From contig CAZIYJ010000009.1 in the NCBI GenBank assembly GCA_964543475.1, positions 55,798 to 119,797 of the forward strand: a DNA stretch of 64,000 nt, read 5' to 3'. A program made the translations under genes and the position numbers. The DNA comes from JAYSYM01 sp964543475. Its GTDB lineage: Bacteria > Bdellovibrionota > Bdellovibrionia > Bdellovibrionales > JAMPXM01. Shown piece after piece: positions 7,748 through 17,219 of the stretch; within the stretch, counting starts at the first letter, position 1, and each line of letters opens with the position of its first letter. The notes under the pieces are model-generated. The model had not been told where the DNA came from, did not search any database, and saw nothing but the letters and a program-made list of their open reading frames with translations.

Positions 7748-9319
7748 ATGAGAAAAAAATCTGTGGCCCTCACATTGATCATTAGCGCCTTCTGTTTTCA
7801 AAACTGTTCACAACAGGTTGCATTTGAAACTTTTGAATTATCAAGTGTTGCGCCGCTTTGCACGGACCTCTCACCAGAAGCATTTGCCCCAAAAGTTAAA
7901 TGGGATTGGTATTCGCAATTACCTGCGGGTGACTTCCCCGAATTTTCTCAGGTAATGGCGACACCGACTGTCGGTGATCTTGATGGTGATGGAAAGCCAG
8001 AAATCGTTTTTGTCTCGTGGAGCGTGAGCGCAACAGACACATACAGCGGCAGGGGCGTTCTACGAATTTTAAGTGGCTCGACAGGGAAAACAGTAAAATC
8101 AGTTGGCGATTTAGCTCTCGCTCCTGGCGCCTCAACTACTCCACTCTTAATTGATATTGATGGCGACGGGAAAGTTGAAATTTTCTACTCTCATCACGAA
8201 CGACGCGCAATGGTCGCACTTAACCACGATGGTTCACGTCGCTGGGTGTACGAAATTCCTGACTTGCCTGCTGGAGTTAATCTGCATAACTATCGCGGAT
8301 TTTCTGCCTTTGACCTAGATAAAGATGGCAAGGCAGAAATCATTTTTGGTCAGCAAGCCATTTCAGAGAACAGCACAGGCCAGCCCGTTCAAAAATGGAA
8401 AGGTAGTGAGTGGGTTTCTGTCGGATATTCTTTCGCGATGAATTTAGATCCGTCGCAACCTGGTCTTGTACGAATTGTTTCTTCAAATGGAATTTATGAT
8501 TTAAGTGGTGCAAAAGTTCATTCGTTGCCGTCGGCATCTTACTCTGCTGCCAACATTGATAATATTCCCGGGATTGAACTCGTGGGCACACTCGGTGGCT
8601 ATCTTCGAATTATTGATGGCGTGACTGGCGAAGTAAAATTAAATAAAGACTTAAGTGTCTACAACGAATTGCAGTGCCCAGGTGGTGTTGGCGGAGGCCC
8701 AGCGACTTTGGGTGATTTCGACGGCAATATCGCCACAACTGAAATTGCAGTTGCAACAGGCCGTTACCTCACTATTTTCGACGGAAGCGGAAGTATTGTT
8801 GCGAAGTTTCCAACTCAAGACTGCAGCTCACTTTCTACCGGAATTTCTTCGTTCGACTTTAATGGAGATGGTAAGCCAGAGATACTTTACGGCGACGAAG
8901 AGTATCTTCGAGTGTTCGAACTTGTGAACAACGAGTTGAAAGTTGTTTGGCAAACAGTTAATCCCTCTGGAACGCTACACGAATATCCAGTGGTGGCAGA
9001 TGTCGATGGAAATGGATCAAGTGAGCTAGTGGTTGTATCAAACAACTACGCTGTCGGAGGTTTCTATGCCGAAGCTGATCAGATCGCTGATCGCGAAGTA
9101 GCCAAGACAATTACTGGAATTAGAGTTTTTGAGCCGTCTGTTGCTAACGCCTGGATGCCTACTCGAAGTCTTTGGAATTCATTCGATTATAATCCAGCTT
9201 TTGTAACCGACCGCTTAAGAGCGGTCAGCAGCACATCACTTGACTCATTCACATCTAAGCTGTTTCGACGAAACGCTCAGTTAGGTATGTTTGAAAAGCA
9301 ATGTGTCAGTGTGCGGTAA
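7748..9319 (+). CDS. FG-GAP/VCBS-repeat lipoprotein
   Basis: The start is placed at ATG 7748 (MRKKSVALTLIISAFCFQNC), giving a signal peptide with an atypical FQNC lipobox common in Bdellovibrio-type genomes; a longer frame from 7691 would bury it. The mature protein, about 505 residues, carries at least five calcium-binding FG-GAP loops: DLDGDGKPEI, DIDGDGKVEI, DLDKDGKAEI, DFNGDGKPEI and DVDGNGSSEL, spaced 60-140 residues apart, consistent with a seven-bladed integrin-alpha-like propeller. Such proteins act at the surface in adhesion or polysaccharide binding. No catalytic residues were recognised. It runs convergently into the transglycosylase-like gene with 10 nt between stops. Confidence 0.82.
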   Translation: MRKKSVALTLIISAFCFQNCSQQVAFETFELSSVAPLCTDLSPEAFAPKVKWDWYSQLPAGDFPEFSQVMATPTVGDLDGDGKPEIVFVSWSVSATDTYSGRGVLRILSGSTGKTVKSVGDLALAPGASTTPLLIDIDGDGKVEIFYSHHERRAMVALNHDGSRRWVYEIPDLPAGVNLHNYRGFSAFDLDKDGKAEIIFGQQAISENSTGQPVQKWKGSEWVSVGYSFAMNLDPSQPGLVRIVSSNGIYDLSGAKVHSLPSASYSAANIDNIPGIELVGTLGGYLRIIDGVTGEVKLNKDLSVYNELQCPGGVGGGPATLGDFDGNIATTEIAVATGRYLTIFDGSGSIVAKFPTQDCSSLSTGISSFDFNGDGKPEILYGDEEYLRVFELVNNELKVVWQTVNPSGTLHEYPVVADVDGNGSSELVVVSNNYAVGGFYAEADQIADREVAKTITGIRVFEPSVANAWMPTRSLWNSFDYNPAFVTDRLRAVSSTSLDSFTSKLFRRNAQLGMFEKQCVSVR

Positions 9320-9329
9320 ACTCTAAGAT

Positions 9330-10079
9330 CTAGAGCTTACAAAGAGAGGTGCCTTTGGTGAGCGCTACGATTTTAGGGTACGAACCGCTAGTTGTTCTAA
9401 GGACTGACCAATAACGGGCTCCACCCTTCCACCCAGAATCAATTTTTCCGCCGAGGCGCAAATCTCGTTGCCCGATCCATCGATTTAGAATTCGAATTCC
9501 GCAATCCAAATTCATATATGGATCATGAAGCTGCTGAGCATCTCGAAAACCGCAGTCATATGAGTTTGCGCTTTCGATAGAAATTTGCAAAAGTCCGCGA
9601 CTGATGACAGGTTTGCCACTCGAGTCGTTAAATCCCTCTTGATAAAATTGCTTCGGGTCAAAGCCACTTTCGTATTTTGTCATCGCAGAAATTAGATAAG
9701 TGAAAAATTCTTTTCTTTGAGTGTAAGTGAATTTTTTGAAGCTCGGGCAAAACGTAGCATAGTCCGCCGGAGTGACATCCATCATATCGACACCCAAAGT
9801 ATCGAGCTTGTTCATCACATGAGCTGTCCAGTTGACGCCATCGGCTTTACTTTCCCACAACGGCTTGGCAGAACCATTTGATGGAACTGGCGTAGCTGTC
9901 GGCTTTGGTGTTGCCGTTGGCTTGGGAGTCGCAGCGGGAGTCGGAGACGGCGCTGGAGTTGCACCAGGATTTGTTTGCGAAGCTGGACCTCGATCGGTCG
10001 TCATGCCACTTTCTGTGTATTCACATGAAGTGAGAGCTAGTGCGAGCACTATCAATAATCGAAAATAGATTTTGTTCAT
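9330..10079 (-). CDS. Lipoprotein with SLT-type lytic transglycosylase-like domain
   Basis: This 249-residue protein has a signal peptide ending in lipobox LTSC, a Pro/Thr/Ala linker of roughly residues 40-65 made of short ATPKPT-type repeats, then a globular domain. That domain contains AMTKYESGFDP, with the catalytic Glu of goose-lysozyme/SLT enzymes, then SRGLLQIS and NLDCGIRILNRWI, all in family order. It should cleave peptidoglycan glycan strands from an outer-membrane anchor, with the linker giving reach across the periplasm. Cys residues in the domain may form disulfides. Confidence 0.85.
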   Translation of the reverse strand: MNKIYFRLLIVLALALTSCEYTESGMTTDRGPASQTNPGATPAPSPTPAATPKPTATPKPTATPVPSNGSAKPLWESKADGVNWTAHVMNKLDTLGVDMMDVTPADYATFCPSFKKFTYTQRKEFFTYLISAMTKYESGFDPKQFYQEGFNDSSGKPVISRGLLQISIESANSYDCGFRDAQQLHDPYMNLDCGIRILNRWIGQRDLRLGGKIDSGWKGGARYWSVLRTTSGSYPKIVALTKGTSLCKL

Positions 10080-10237
10080 CTATCGAGGATAAATTGCACA
10101 TCGATAGACTCATAAAAAAGATTCTACTCTACGTAATAATCGCGACAGTTGGCGGAGGAAATTTTTGCCGCTCCCTCGTAAAACGTCCTGCTTTCCTTTA
10201 CTGAAGCTGGTTTCCGGTCGAGTCCCCAGACAAAAAT

Positions 10238-10843
10238 TCAATCGCCGGCAACAAAACTTGCGAGCACCCATGAACCGTTTTTATTTTCAAAATGACCACG
10301 AAAACCAAGTCCACCTTCATTCGGCTTTGGTGGGAATCTCTTGTATTCCCCTTCGCTCACGACACCTTTCAAAAGGAGTTGCTTCACTCGCTTGTAATCG
10401 GCATCTCGCCAATTTGCGAAGACTAAATCACGGCGATCACCAAAACCTTCGTCACCAAAACTAATTTTCATAGTTTTAGAAATGAGTTTACGCAGACACG
10501 TCTTATTTTTTGAATCCAGACACTGCACTAGCCGTGCCTTATATTTTTGAAAATCAGCAAATTTTTCGTAAGGCTCAGTTGCTTGAGATAAAAATTCTTT
10601 CTCACACTTAACTTGGGTCGCCTCAACTTTTTTTGCCAGAGGCTTCTGTTTCAACTGATAGCAAAGTTCTTCTTTTGAGTTATAGGCTAGTCCGTTCCAC
10701 TCAGATGATTCCAATTTGCCGGTAGGTTTAAAATAAAGAACTTCGTCTTCCCAAAGCTCGGCAAGGCTAATCGAATCTTTTGTACTGGTAGAGGCGCAAG
10801 CAGTGAGCGCAGTTACAAATACTAACAACAGATTCACTTTCAC
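10238..10843 (-). CDS. Small lipoprotein, unknown
   Basis: This 201-residue protein begins MKVNLLLVFVTALTACAS, a short signal peptide with lipobox LTAC. The rest is charged, Lys-rich and contains four further Cys (ELCYQ, VKCEK, VQCLD, KTCLR). No domain was recognised. It lies 2 nt downstream of the KefB-type antiporter on the same strand, so the two are probably co-transcribed; a functional link is unproven. The C-terminal part has several Gly (FGDEGFGDRRDL, NEGGLGFRGHF). Confidence 0.7.
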   Translation of the reverse strand: MKVNLLLVFVTALTACASTSTKDSISLAELWEDEVLYFKPTGKLESSEWNGLAYNSKEELCYQLKQKPLAKKVEATQVKCEKEFLSQATEPYEKFADFQKYKARLVQCLDSKNKTCLRKLISKTMKISFGDEGFGDRRDLVFANWRDADYKRVKQLLLKGVVSEGEYKRFPPKPNEGGLGFRGHFENKNGSWVLASFVAGD

Positions 10844-10845
10844 TC

Positions 10846-12666
10846 CTAGATCTGAGCCGGCTTACTGTCTGAAGAACCAATGAGCGTCTGCATCGAGTCT
10901 GAACGTAAAACTTCGGCCAATTGTTCGGTTGCTTGCCTTGAGACACTCACAAACATTTTATCATCTCGTCGAACTTTGTATTGTTCACCGAGCATAATTT
11001 CATCGTGCGCTTTAAACTTTTCGATAATCGTCTTAGCGCGCTCAGGCGGGAATCCAAGTTCAACTAAAATCTCTCGGGCGAAGTCTGCACTTGAATCAAA
11101 AGTATCTCGCTTTACATTTTGAATTCCCAAATCTAAAAGATCAAAAACATGCCCACGGTTTCGAGCGCGTGCAAAGATTTTTAGGTGTGGGAAATTATGT
11201 TTCACTATATCAAGCGCCTTCAATGAGGCTTCAACGTTACCAACTGCCAGTACAAAATATTTCGCCTTACCGGCCCCCGCAGCTTCTAAGATATCAAGTC
11301 GCGAAATGTCTCCGTAGTAAACTTTGTTTCCGAATTTTCGAACTAAATCGATTTGTTCAACGTTGTGATCGATGGCAACGAAAGAAATTCCTTGTGCCTT
11401 TAAAACCCTTGCGATGACTTGTCCGAACCGACCGAAGCCAGCAATTAGAACATCTGGATCCTCATCTTTAATTTCATCATAATGTTCTGGCTCCTTATTT
11501 CGCTGCTGAGATCGCTGCGAAAGCTTATCGTTAACCATCAACAAAAGTGGGCTTAGCACCATTGAAAGAGTAATTACGACCGAGAGCAAATTGATAGTTT
11601 CTGAAGCTATAAGTGACTGCGAAGTCACAATTGCAAAAATCACGAATGCGAATTCTCCGCCCTGAGCAATACTGAGAGCAGTTAATTTTGAGTTTTCATG
11701 ATCTAGCTTGAAAAGGCGGGCCGCTGAATAAATGCTTCCGAACTTGATTGCTAAATATCCGACGGTTAAAAATATGACCGCCAACGGACGCTGGATGATG
11801 ATCTCGAGATTCACCCCCATACCAACTGAAATAAAAAACAACCCGAGCAGCAAGCTCTTAAAGGGATCAAGATCTGCCTCAATCTCATGGCGGAATTCTG
11901 AGTCTGCGAGGAGAACACCGGCAATGAATGTCCCGAGTGCGGCAGCGAGCCCGAGCTTTTGCATGATGGCAGCTACACCAAGAACAATAAATAGAATAGC
12001 TGCGGTAAATATCTCACGCGATCTCATGTCTGCAAGTCTTTGAAGTATTGGTCTGACTAAAAATCGGCTTCCTACTACGAGCGCAATTATAACACCAATG
12101 CCCATAAGTCCCGGTACGAGACTGATTCCTGGAGAGGAGTGGCTAGATAGCTCTTTCGCAGCGAGAGCCGGAATTAAAGCAAGTGCGGGAATTGCAACCA
12201 AATCTTGGGCAAGTAGAATTGCAAATGCACTTCGTCCAAATTCAGTTTTGAACTGATTTTTTTCTGAAAGCATTTGAACAGCGAAGGCAGTCGAAGAAAG
12301 CGACATTGCAAATGCAATCACGATGGCCGCAAGCAAAGGTAAATTAAATATAACTCCTATGATCGAGAATAAAGTTGTGCAAAATAAGATTTGCAGACCA
12401 CCAAGACCAAACAAATGTCTGCGCATTGACCAGAGCTTGTGCGGCTGAATCTCTAGACCAATCACAAACAAAAGCATAACAACGCCAAGTTCTGAGAAAT
12501 GAATTACGCTTTCAGCATCATGAATTAACTTAAGACCAAACGGTCCAACAATGATCCCGGCAACTAAATATCCAAGTACTGAGCCGAGGCCGAGCTTTCG
12601 AAAAAGTGGGACAAAGATGACAGCAGAACCAATAAAGATGAGTGCTTGTTCGATGAATGAATTCAT
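10846..12666 (-). CDS. KefB/KefC-type monovalent cation:H+ antiporter with TrkA-N domain
   Basis: This 606-residue protein has an N-terminal CPA2 antiporter domain of about 12 helices (SVLGYLVAGIIVGPFGLKL, FAMSLSSTAFAVQML, LLAQDLVAIPAL) up to about residue 380. A cytosolic RCK/TrkA-N Rossmann domain follows (VLIAGFGRFGQVIARVL) with a TrkA-C-like tail. KefB/KefC proteins release K+ in exchange for H+ when glutathione-electrophile adducts bind, acidifying the cytoplasm for protection. That would fit the electrophile-defence genes nearby, but the gating ligand is not visible here. Confidence 0.9.
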   Translation of the reverse strand: MNSFIEQALIFIGSAVIFVPLFRKLGLGSVLGYLVAGIIVGPFGLKLIHDAESVIHFSELGVVMLLFVIGLEIQPHKLWSMRRHLFGLGGLQILFCTTLFSIIGVIFNLPLLAAIVIAFAMSLSSTAFAVQMLSEKNQFKTEFGRSAFAILLAQDLVAIPALALIPALAAKELSSHSSPGISLVPGLMGIGVIIALVVGSRFLVRPILQRLADMRSREIFTAAILFIVLGVAAIMQKLGLAAALGTFIAGVLLADSEFRHEIEADLDPFKSLLLGLFFISVGMGVNLEIIIQRPLAVIFLTVGYLAIKFGSIYSAARLFKLDHENSKLTALSIAQGGEFAFVIFAIVTSQSLIASETINLLSVVITLSMVLSPLLLMVNDKLSQRSQQRNKEPEHYDEIKDEDPDVLIAGFGRFGQVIARVLKAQGISFVAIDHNVEQIDLVRKFGNKVYYGDISRLDILEAAGAGKAKYFVLAVGNVEASLKALDIVKHNFPHLKIFARARNRGHVFDLLDLGIQNVKRDTFDSSADFAREILVELGFPPERAKTIIEKFKAHDEIMLGEQYKVRRDDKMFVSVSRQATEQLAEVLRSDSMQTLIGSSDSKPAQI

Positions 12667-12720
12667 TGAGCGAAGTCTATCGGTTTCCAGAGCCCCGAGG
12701 AACTAAAATTGCGATTCGAC

Positions 12721-14040
12721 TTAGCGTGCTGCCGAGAAAATTTGCTCACAGCTTCGAATAGTACCTTTTGAAGTTTCGCCCTTAAACTCGATTGGCAGTT
12801 CAGCTGCCTGGGTTACCTCGCGGATGCGCGCAAATGAACTCATTACTTTTAACTCTGCTAACTCAGTCTTGTTTTTCACAACGAGCTTAGCGACTTCTAC
12901 TTTATTTCCGTTAAGATAAGCTTCTTTCGTCGCAAGCAGCACAGCGTATTGATGACGAAACGCCTGAATCCGAACCTCTTGGAGTCTCAAAAGTTCAGCC
13001 TTTAGATGATTGCGCATCTCGATGCCTTCGGCCTTCGAAAGTTGGCCTTTCTTCACCTTCTTCTTCGTTGCAGAGATTTCTTTGCGCGCAGAAATCAATT
13101 CTCGGTCGATATGTTTTTTAATATCTGAGAGAGCCATGAGGTGCTTGCGAAGTTCAGGTGCTTTTTGTTCGGCATTTACTTCTTTGCTTCGATTTGAAAT
13201 TTCTTCGAGTAGAGCAGACAAGCTTTCTTGGGAGTCATTCAAATACTGAAGAAGTAAACTTGCGTAAATTTCTTTTTGGCCTCGCTCGTAATACGCGTGC
13301 GCCAAGAAGCTTTCTCCATCCGCAGTCCGCCCGATTGCTCTCTCGATCTCGCTCAAAGTTACAAGTTCTGGTGCCTGAGTTTGGTTCTTCACTGGCTTTA
13401 CGACAAGTTCGAGTTCGCGTTGAACGGCACCATCATTTAATATTAATGATGTGATCTTGTTTTTAACATTGTACCCGATTACCTCTTTGCGAATCTTCTC
13501 GAGATCACGAATCGAAGTTTTCAGTTCTCTTCCAATTTGCCATTTTATTTTTTGAACTTCGTAGGCAAGAAGTACGCTGAGCATGAGAGGGACCGACGGA
13601 AAGTTAAGGATAACACTTCCCGCAAGTACTTGGCCTGTTGAAATTAAACCAAATCCCGCTACGGTCACCACAATCTCAGTTGCGACGACAGAAATTCCTA
13701 TCTTCGGGTTAAGAGAACGAGCCAGCTCTATCAATTTCCCTGTTTCTTTTAATCGATGAATGACCGCACGCTCGACTTTTTTAAGTTGCGTCACCTTTGC
13801 ATGAGGATCTTTCGCTTTAATTTCTGCGAATGCTTTATCTGCGATGCGATGAATTTCACTAACTAGGGCTTTCTCAAGTTGTGAGTCGCTAAGCTCGCCA
13901 ACAGTTGTTTGCACCGGAATGAAAGACGTTGCCTCGAGCCTAGATAAAGTCTTCTCGGCCCGTGCATACGGCGCCGTCACGACGACAGAAAGAGAAACTA
14001 ATAATGAGAAAAACGGCTTGAGGATTTTCACTACCTCCAT
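12721..14040 (-). CDS. Exported coiled-coil membrane protein, unknown
   Basis: Starting at MEVVKILKPFFSLLVSLSVVV, the protein has about 439 residues with a signal peptide cut near APYARA. A frame from 14091 adds 17 residues before this signal and is less likely. A pair of hydrophobic segments near residues 110-160 (VVATEIVVTVAGFGLI, GSVILNFPSVPLMLSVLLAYEV) is followed by long charged helices with heptad-like Leu/Lys/Glu spacing. I recognise no family. It might tether an inner-membrane anchor to a periplasmic rod-like domain. There is a single Cys near the C-terminus (RSCEQIF). Confidence 0.65.
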   Translation of the reverse strand: MEVVKILKPFFSLLVSLSVVVTAPYARAEKTLSRLEATSFIPVQTTVGELSDSQLEKALVSEIHRIADKAFAEIKAKDPHAKVTQLKKVERAVIHRLKETGKLIELARSLNPKIGISVVATEIVVTVAGFGLISTGQVLAGSVILNFPSVPLMLSVLLAYEVQKIKWQIGRELKTSIRDLEKIRKEVIGYNVKNKITSLILNDGAVQRELELVVKPVKNQTQAPELVTLSEIERAIGRTADGESFLAHAYYERGQKEIYASLLLQYLNDSQESLSALLEEISNRSKEVNAEQKAPELRKHLMALSDIKKHIDRELISARKEISATKKKVKKGQLSKAEGIEMRNHLKAELLRLQEVRIQAFRHQYAVLLATKEAYLNGNKVEVAKLVVKNKTELAELKVMSSFARIREVTQAAELPIEFKGETSKGTIRSCEQIFSAAR

Positions 14041-14241
14041 CTTAGAGCAAGACTCCGGCCATAAAATCATGCCGTAAGCCATTGATTTCACGAGCGAAAT
14101 AACTCATTGAAGACGTAAAATGCACAGGGTTGGATAGTCTTTAAACACTACTCACGATCGCCTCGACACCGTGTAAGTGATACTGAGCGAACTATCCCAC
14201 TGTTGGAGAAATCTACATAATTATCTCCACATCTGGCCCGT

Positions 14242-17205
14242 ATGATTTCACAAATGATAGCCTCATCAAATCCCAGGGAGCCAAAATCAGTGAGTATTGT
14301 TGATCAGAACAGCAACTTCTATGCAAAAAAATTGAGTGCTGTTGATCAGTGGCAAGGTCAATCGAGCTCTGCGATAAGTTTGCTTTCAGCAGTTACCGAT
14401 TCTGTCCCGGCATTCATTTCTTATGTGAGCCACACGCATCGATACGAATTTGCCAACAAGACGTACGAAAGCTTCTTTGGCTTATCTAAAGAACAGGTTG
14501 TTGGAAAACATCTTCGCGATGTTTTGGGTAATCGCGCCTATGAATCAATCAAGGACAATCTCGACAAAGCTCTCAGCGGAGAAGTAGTAAAAGCAAAAAT
14601 TGATCTTTACACTTCGACTGGCGAACTTCGTCACTATGAAGGAGCTTACACTCCGGACTTTGACGGAGACGGCTTTGTGCGAGGGATCACTGTTTTACAA
14701 GCCGACGTTACTGAGCGAGTTCTTGCTCAGCGACAACTTTCGAATCGTGAAACTCAACGGCAATTGGCACTCGAGGCAGCTCAGCTTGGTGCGTGTGACG
14801 TTGATCTTGTGAATGATAAAATTATTTGGGACGAGGCTCATCACCGAATCTTTGGTTTAGAGCCAAGCACTGAACCTAAAAGTATGAATGACTTCGCAAA
14901 TTGCATTCATCCCGCCGACCGTGACGAGTTTTTGGCGGCGCAAAGTCTTGCTATTAAATCTCGCCAGCCGAATTTTGATCGAGAGTGCCGTGTGTTGCTT
15001 CCGAACAAAGAAACTCGCTGGGTTAATTTGATGGGCCGCTTTATCTACGACGAAAATGGTGAAGCGTCTCGCATTATCGGCGTAGTTCGCGATATTAGCG
15101 AACGCAAAAAAGACGAAGAGAAGTCAAAAATAGCACAAGCTAAAGTTAGAAACCTGCTCGACGGAATGCCGCAGTTGATTTGGACATCGACTATTAAGGG
15201 TGATCCAATTTATGCAAACAATCAGTGTCTAGTTTACACCGGCACCGACATCGCTGACAAATCCAACCATGGCTGGCTCAATGCGATCCACCCTGAAGAT
15301 GCCGAATCGACTTTCCTTGCCTGGGGCAACTCGATGACAACCGGAGATATTTTTGAAGCGGAGTACCGTCTCAAAAAACACACCGGGGAGTATCGTTGGT
15401 TTTTAGGGCGCGCAGTCCCTTTAAAGAATGATGCAGGTCTAATAGTCGAATGGCTGGGAACCGCAACTGACATTCATGATCGCAAGCTGATCGAAAAGCG
15501 TGAGTCTTTAATCCAGCGAAAAGTTGCACAACTTCAAATTACTGCGACCGAGCTTGCAAAGCCCCACTCTCCAGAACAGATCGCAAAAATTGTTCTCAAC
15601 AGTATTTTTCAGACTGTTGCGCCAGAGTCAGGATGTATTGCACTTCTTGAAAATGATCATTTCAAAGTTGTACATTCGCGTGGATACACTGACGAGACGA
15701 TTAGTTTACTTGAGAATTCAAGAGCTGAAGACATTCCAGTCTTCGAAGCGATCCGTCATCGCAGACAAATTATTATCAGCAACTCTGCGGACCTAAAGGC
15801 ACAGTACCCAGAACACTTTGAAAGATTTGAGCAAGCCGGCCGACAAAGTATTGCTATCTTCCCTCTCGTGGTCGAAGGCCGCGCCATTGGAGTGATAGCA
15901 CTTGGATTCAATGTAGAAACTCGTTTCTCCCAGGAGCGAATTAGCTTCTTAACGATTCTAAGTGAACAGTGTGCTCAAACAATCGAACGCGCACGCCTCT
16001 TTGAGGCAGAGAAAATTGCGCGCCAAAACGCAGAAATCGCTAGTCAGGCAAAGACTCAGTTCTTGGCAAACATGAGTCACGAAATTCGAACTCCAATGAA
16101 TGCGATTCTTGGTTTTTCTGATTTACTTGGCGACCAGACAATTAATGCTGAAGAGCGCGAAGAATATCGAAAACGCATCAGAGCAAATGGAACGCAGTTA
16201 CTTCACTTAATCGATGATGTGTTAAATCTTTCTCGTGTTGAGGCGGGAAAGCTCGAACTCTCAAAGGCTCAGTTGTCAGTGATTGATTTCATTACTGACG
16301 TTCATGCTTCTGCGACAATTGCTGTTAAAGATAAAGGAATAGACACACCACTCTTTTTTGATACCAACGTACCGGCCCTCATCGAAAGCGATCCTATTCG
16401 CCTGCGCCAAATCATCATGAACCTTTTAAGCAATGCATCTAAATTCACGCACACTGGAATGATTCGAACGCGCGTATCTTACGATCATCGCTCAAGTCCC
16501 GAAGACCATCGGATTATTATCGATGTCGACGATACCGGAATTGGTATTGCCGAAGGTCTCCAGAAGAAATTATTTAAACCGTTCTCTCAAGGCGATAGCT
16601 CGATCACTCGTCGCTTTGGTGGCGCTGGACTTGGATTAGTTCTTTCTCGAGGTCTCGCTGCAGCACTCGGAGGGACGCTTGAACTTGTGCGGAGTGTTCC
16701 GGGCCGTGGCTCGTTATTCAGACTCTCAATTCCACTTGATGTACCTGCAGATGCGATTACTACAGATTCTGATTACGTCCTTGATTCGAGCGCGAAATCT
16801 CCACGTAGCCGTGGTGAAACGACTAATTCGCTTCAGGGTGTACGGATACTACTTGCAGAAGACTCTCCCGACAACGAAGCGTTAATTCGTGCTTACTTAA
16901 AACAATCAGGCGCAGAGATCGAAGTTGCACGCGATGGCGATCAGGCGATTGTCCGTGCGCCAGTTGGAAACTTCGACATTGTATTGATGGATATTCAGAT
17001 GCCAAAGACCGACGGTCTTCAGGCCACTCGTCGCTTGCGTGAATTTAAATTTGATAAACCAATTTTAGCTTTGTCGGCTCACGCATTGCCTGAAGAAATT
17101 GAACGATCGCTCGAAGCCGGCTGCCAGGCCCATTTAACAAAACCCGTCTCTCGACAGGTTTTGATTTCTGAAATTAAAAAATTTGTTTCAAAGAGTGCTG
17201 AGTAG
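14242..17205 (+). CDS. Soluble hybrid histidine kinase (3xPAS-GAF-HisKA-HATPase-REC)
   Basis: This 987-residue protein has three PAS/PAC units (about 40-160, 170-290, 300-415; each ends in DVTERV, DISERK or DIHDRK), a GAF domain (about 430-590), and HisKA with the phospho-acceptor in ANMSHEIRTPMN (His613). An HATPase domain (N-box ILMNLLSNASKFTH-like, G-boxes DTGIGIAEG and GGAGLGL) and a C-terminal receiver follow. In the receiver Asp917 in VLMDIQMPK is the phospho-site and LTKPV holds the conserved Lys. There is no membrane segment, so sensing is cytosolic. No output regulator lies nearby, implying phosphorelay to a distant protein. A related shorter kinase sits at 25945-27603. Confidence 0.93.
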   Translation: MISQMIASSNPREPKSVSIVDQNSNFYAKKLSAVDQWQGQSSSAISLLSAVTDSVPAFISYVSHTHRYEFANKTYESFFGLSKEQVVGKHLRDVLGNRAYESIKDNLDKALSGEVVKAKIDLYTSTGELRHYEGAYTPDFDGDGFVRGITVLQADVTERVLAQRQLSNRETQRQLALEAAQLGACDVDLVNDKIIWDEAHHRIFGLEPSTEPKSMNDFANCIHPADRDEFLAAQSLAIKSRQPNFDRECRVLLPNKETRWVNLMGRFIYDENGEASRIIGVVRDISERKKDEEKSKIAQAKVRNLLDGMPQLIWTSTIKGDPIYANNQCLVYTGTDIADKSNHGWLNAIHPEDAESTFLAWGNSMTTGDIFEAEYRLKKHTGEYRWFLGRAVPLKNDAGLIVEWLGTATDIHDRKLIEKRESLIQRKVAQLQITATELAKPHSPEQIAKIVLNSIFQTVAPESGCIALLENDHFKVVHSRGYTDETISLLENSRAEDIPVFEAIRHRRQIIISNSADLKAQYPEHFERFEQAGRQSIAIFPLVVEGRAIGVIALGFNVETRFSQERISFLTILSEQCAQTIERARLFEAEKIARQNAEIASQAKTQFLANMSHEIRTPMNAILGFSDLLGDQTINAEEREEYRKRIRANGTQLLHLIDDVLNLSRVEAGKLELSKAQLSVIDFITDVHASATIAVKDKGIDTPLFFDTNVPALIESDPIRLRQIIMNLLSNASKFTHTGMIRTRVSYDHRSSPEDHRIIIDVDDTGIGIAEGLQKKLFKPFSQGDSSITRRFGGAGLGLVLSRGLAAALGGTLELVRSVPGRGSLFRLSIPLDVPADAITTDSDYVLDSSAKSPRSRGETTNSLQGVRILLAEDSPDNEALIRAYLKQSGAEIEVARDGDQAIVRAPVGNFDIVLMDIQMPKTDGLQATRRLREFKFDKPILALSAHALPEEIERSLEAGCQAHLTKPVSRQVLISEIKKFVSKSAE

Positions 17206-17219
17206 AATTCCTGTGGCTG

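Noticed and set aside
10165..10464. Plus-strand 99-residue frame
   Set aside because: It is antisense to the lipoprotein gene, with no ribosome site or family features.
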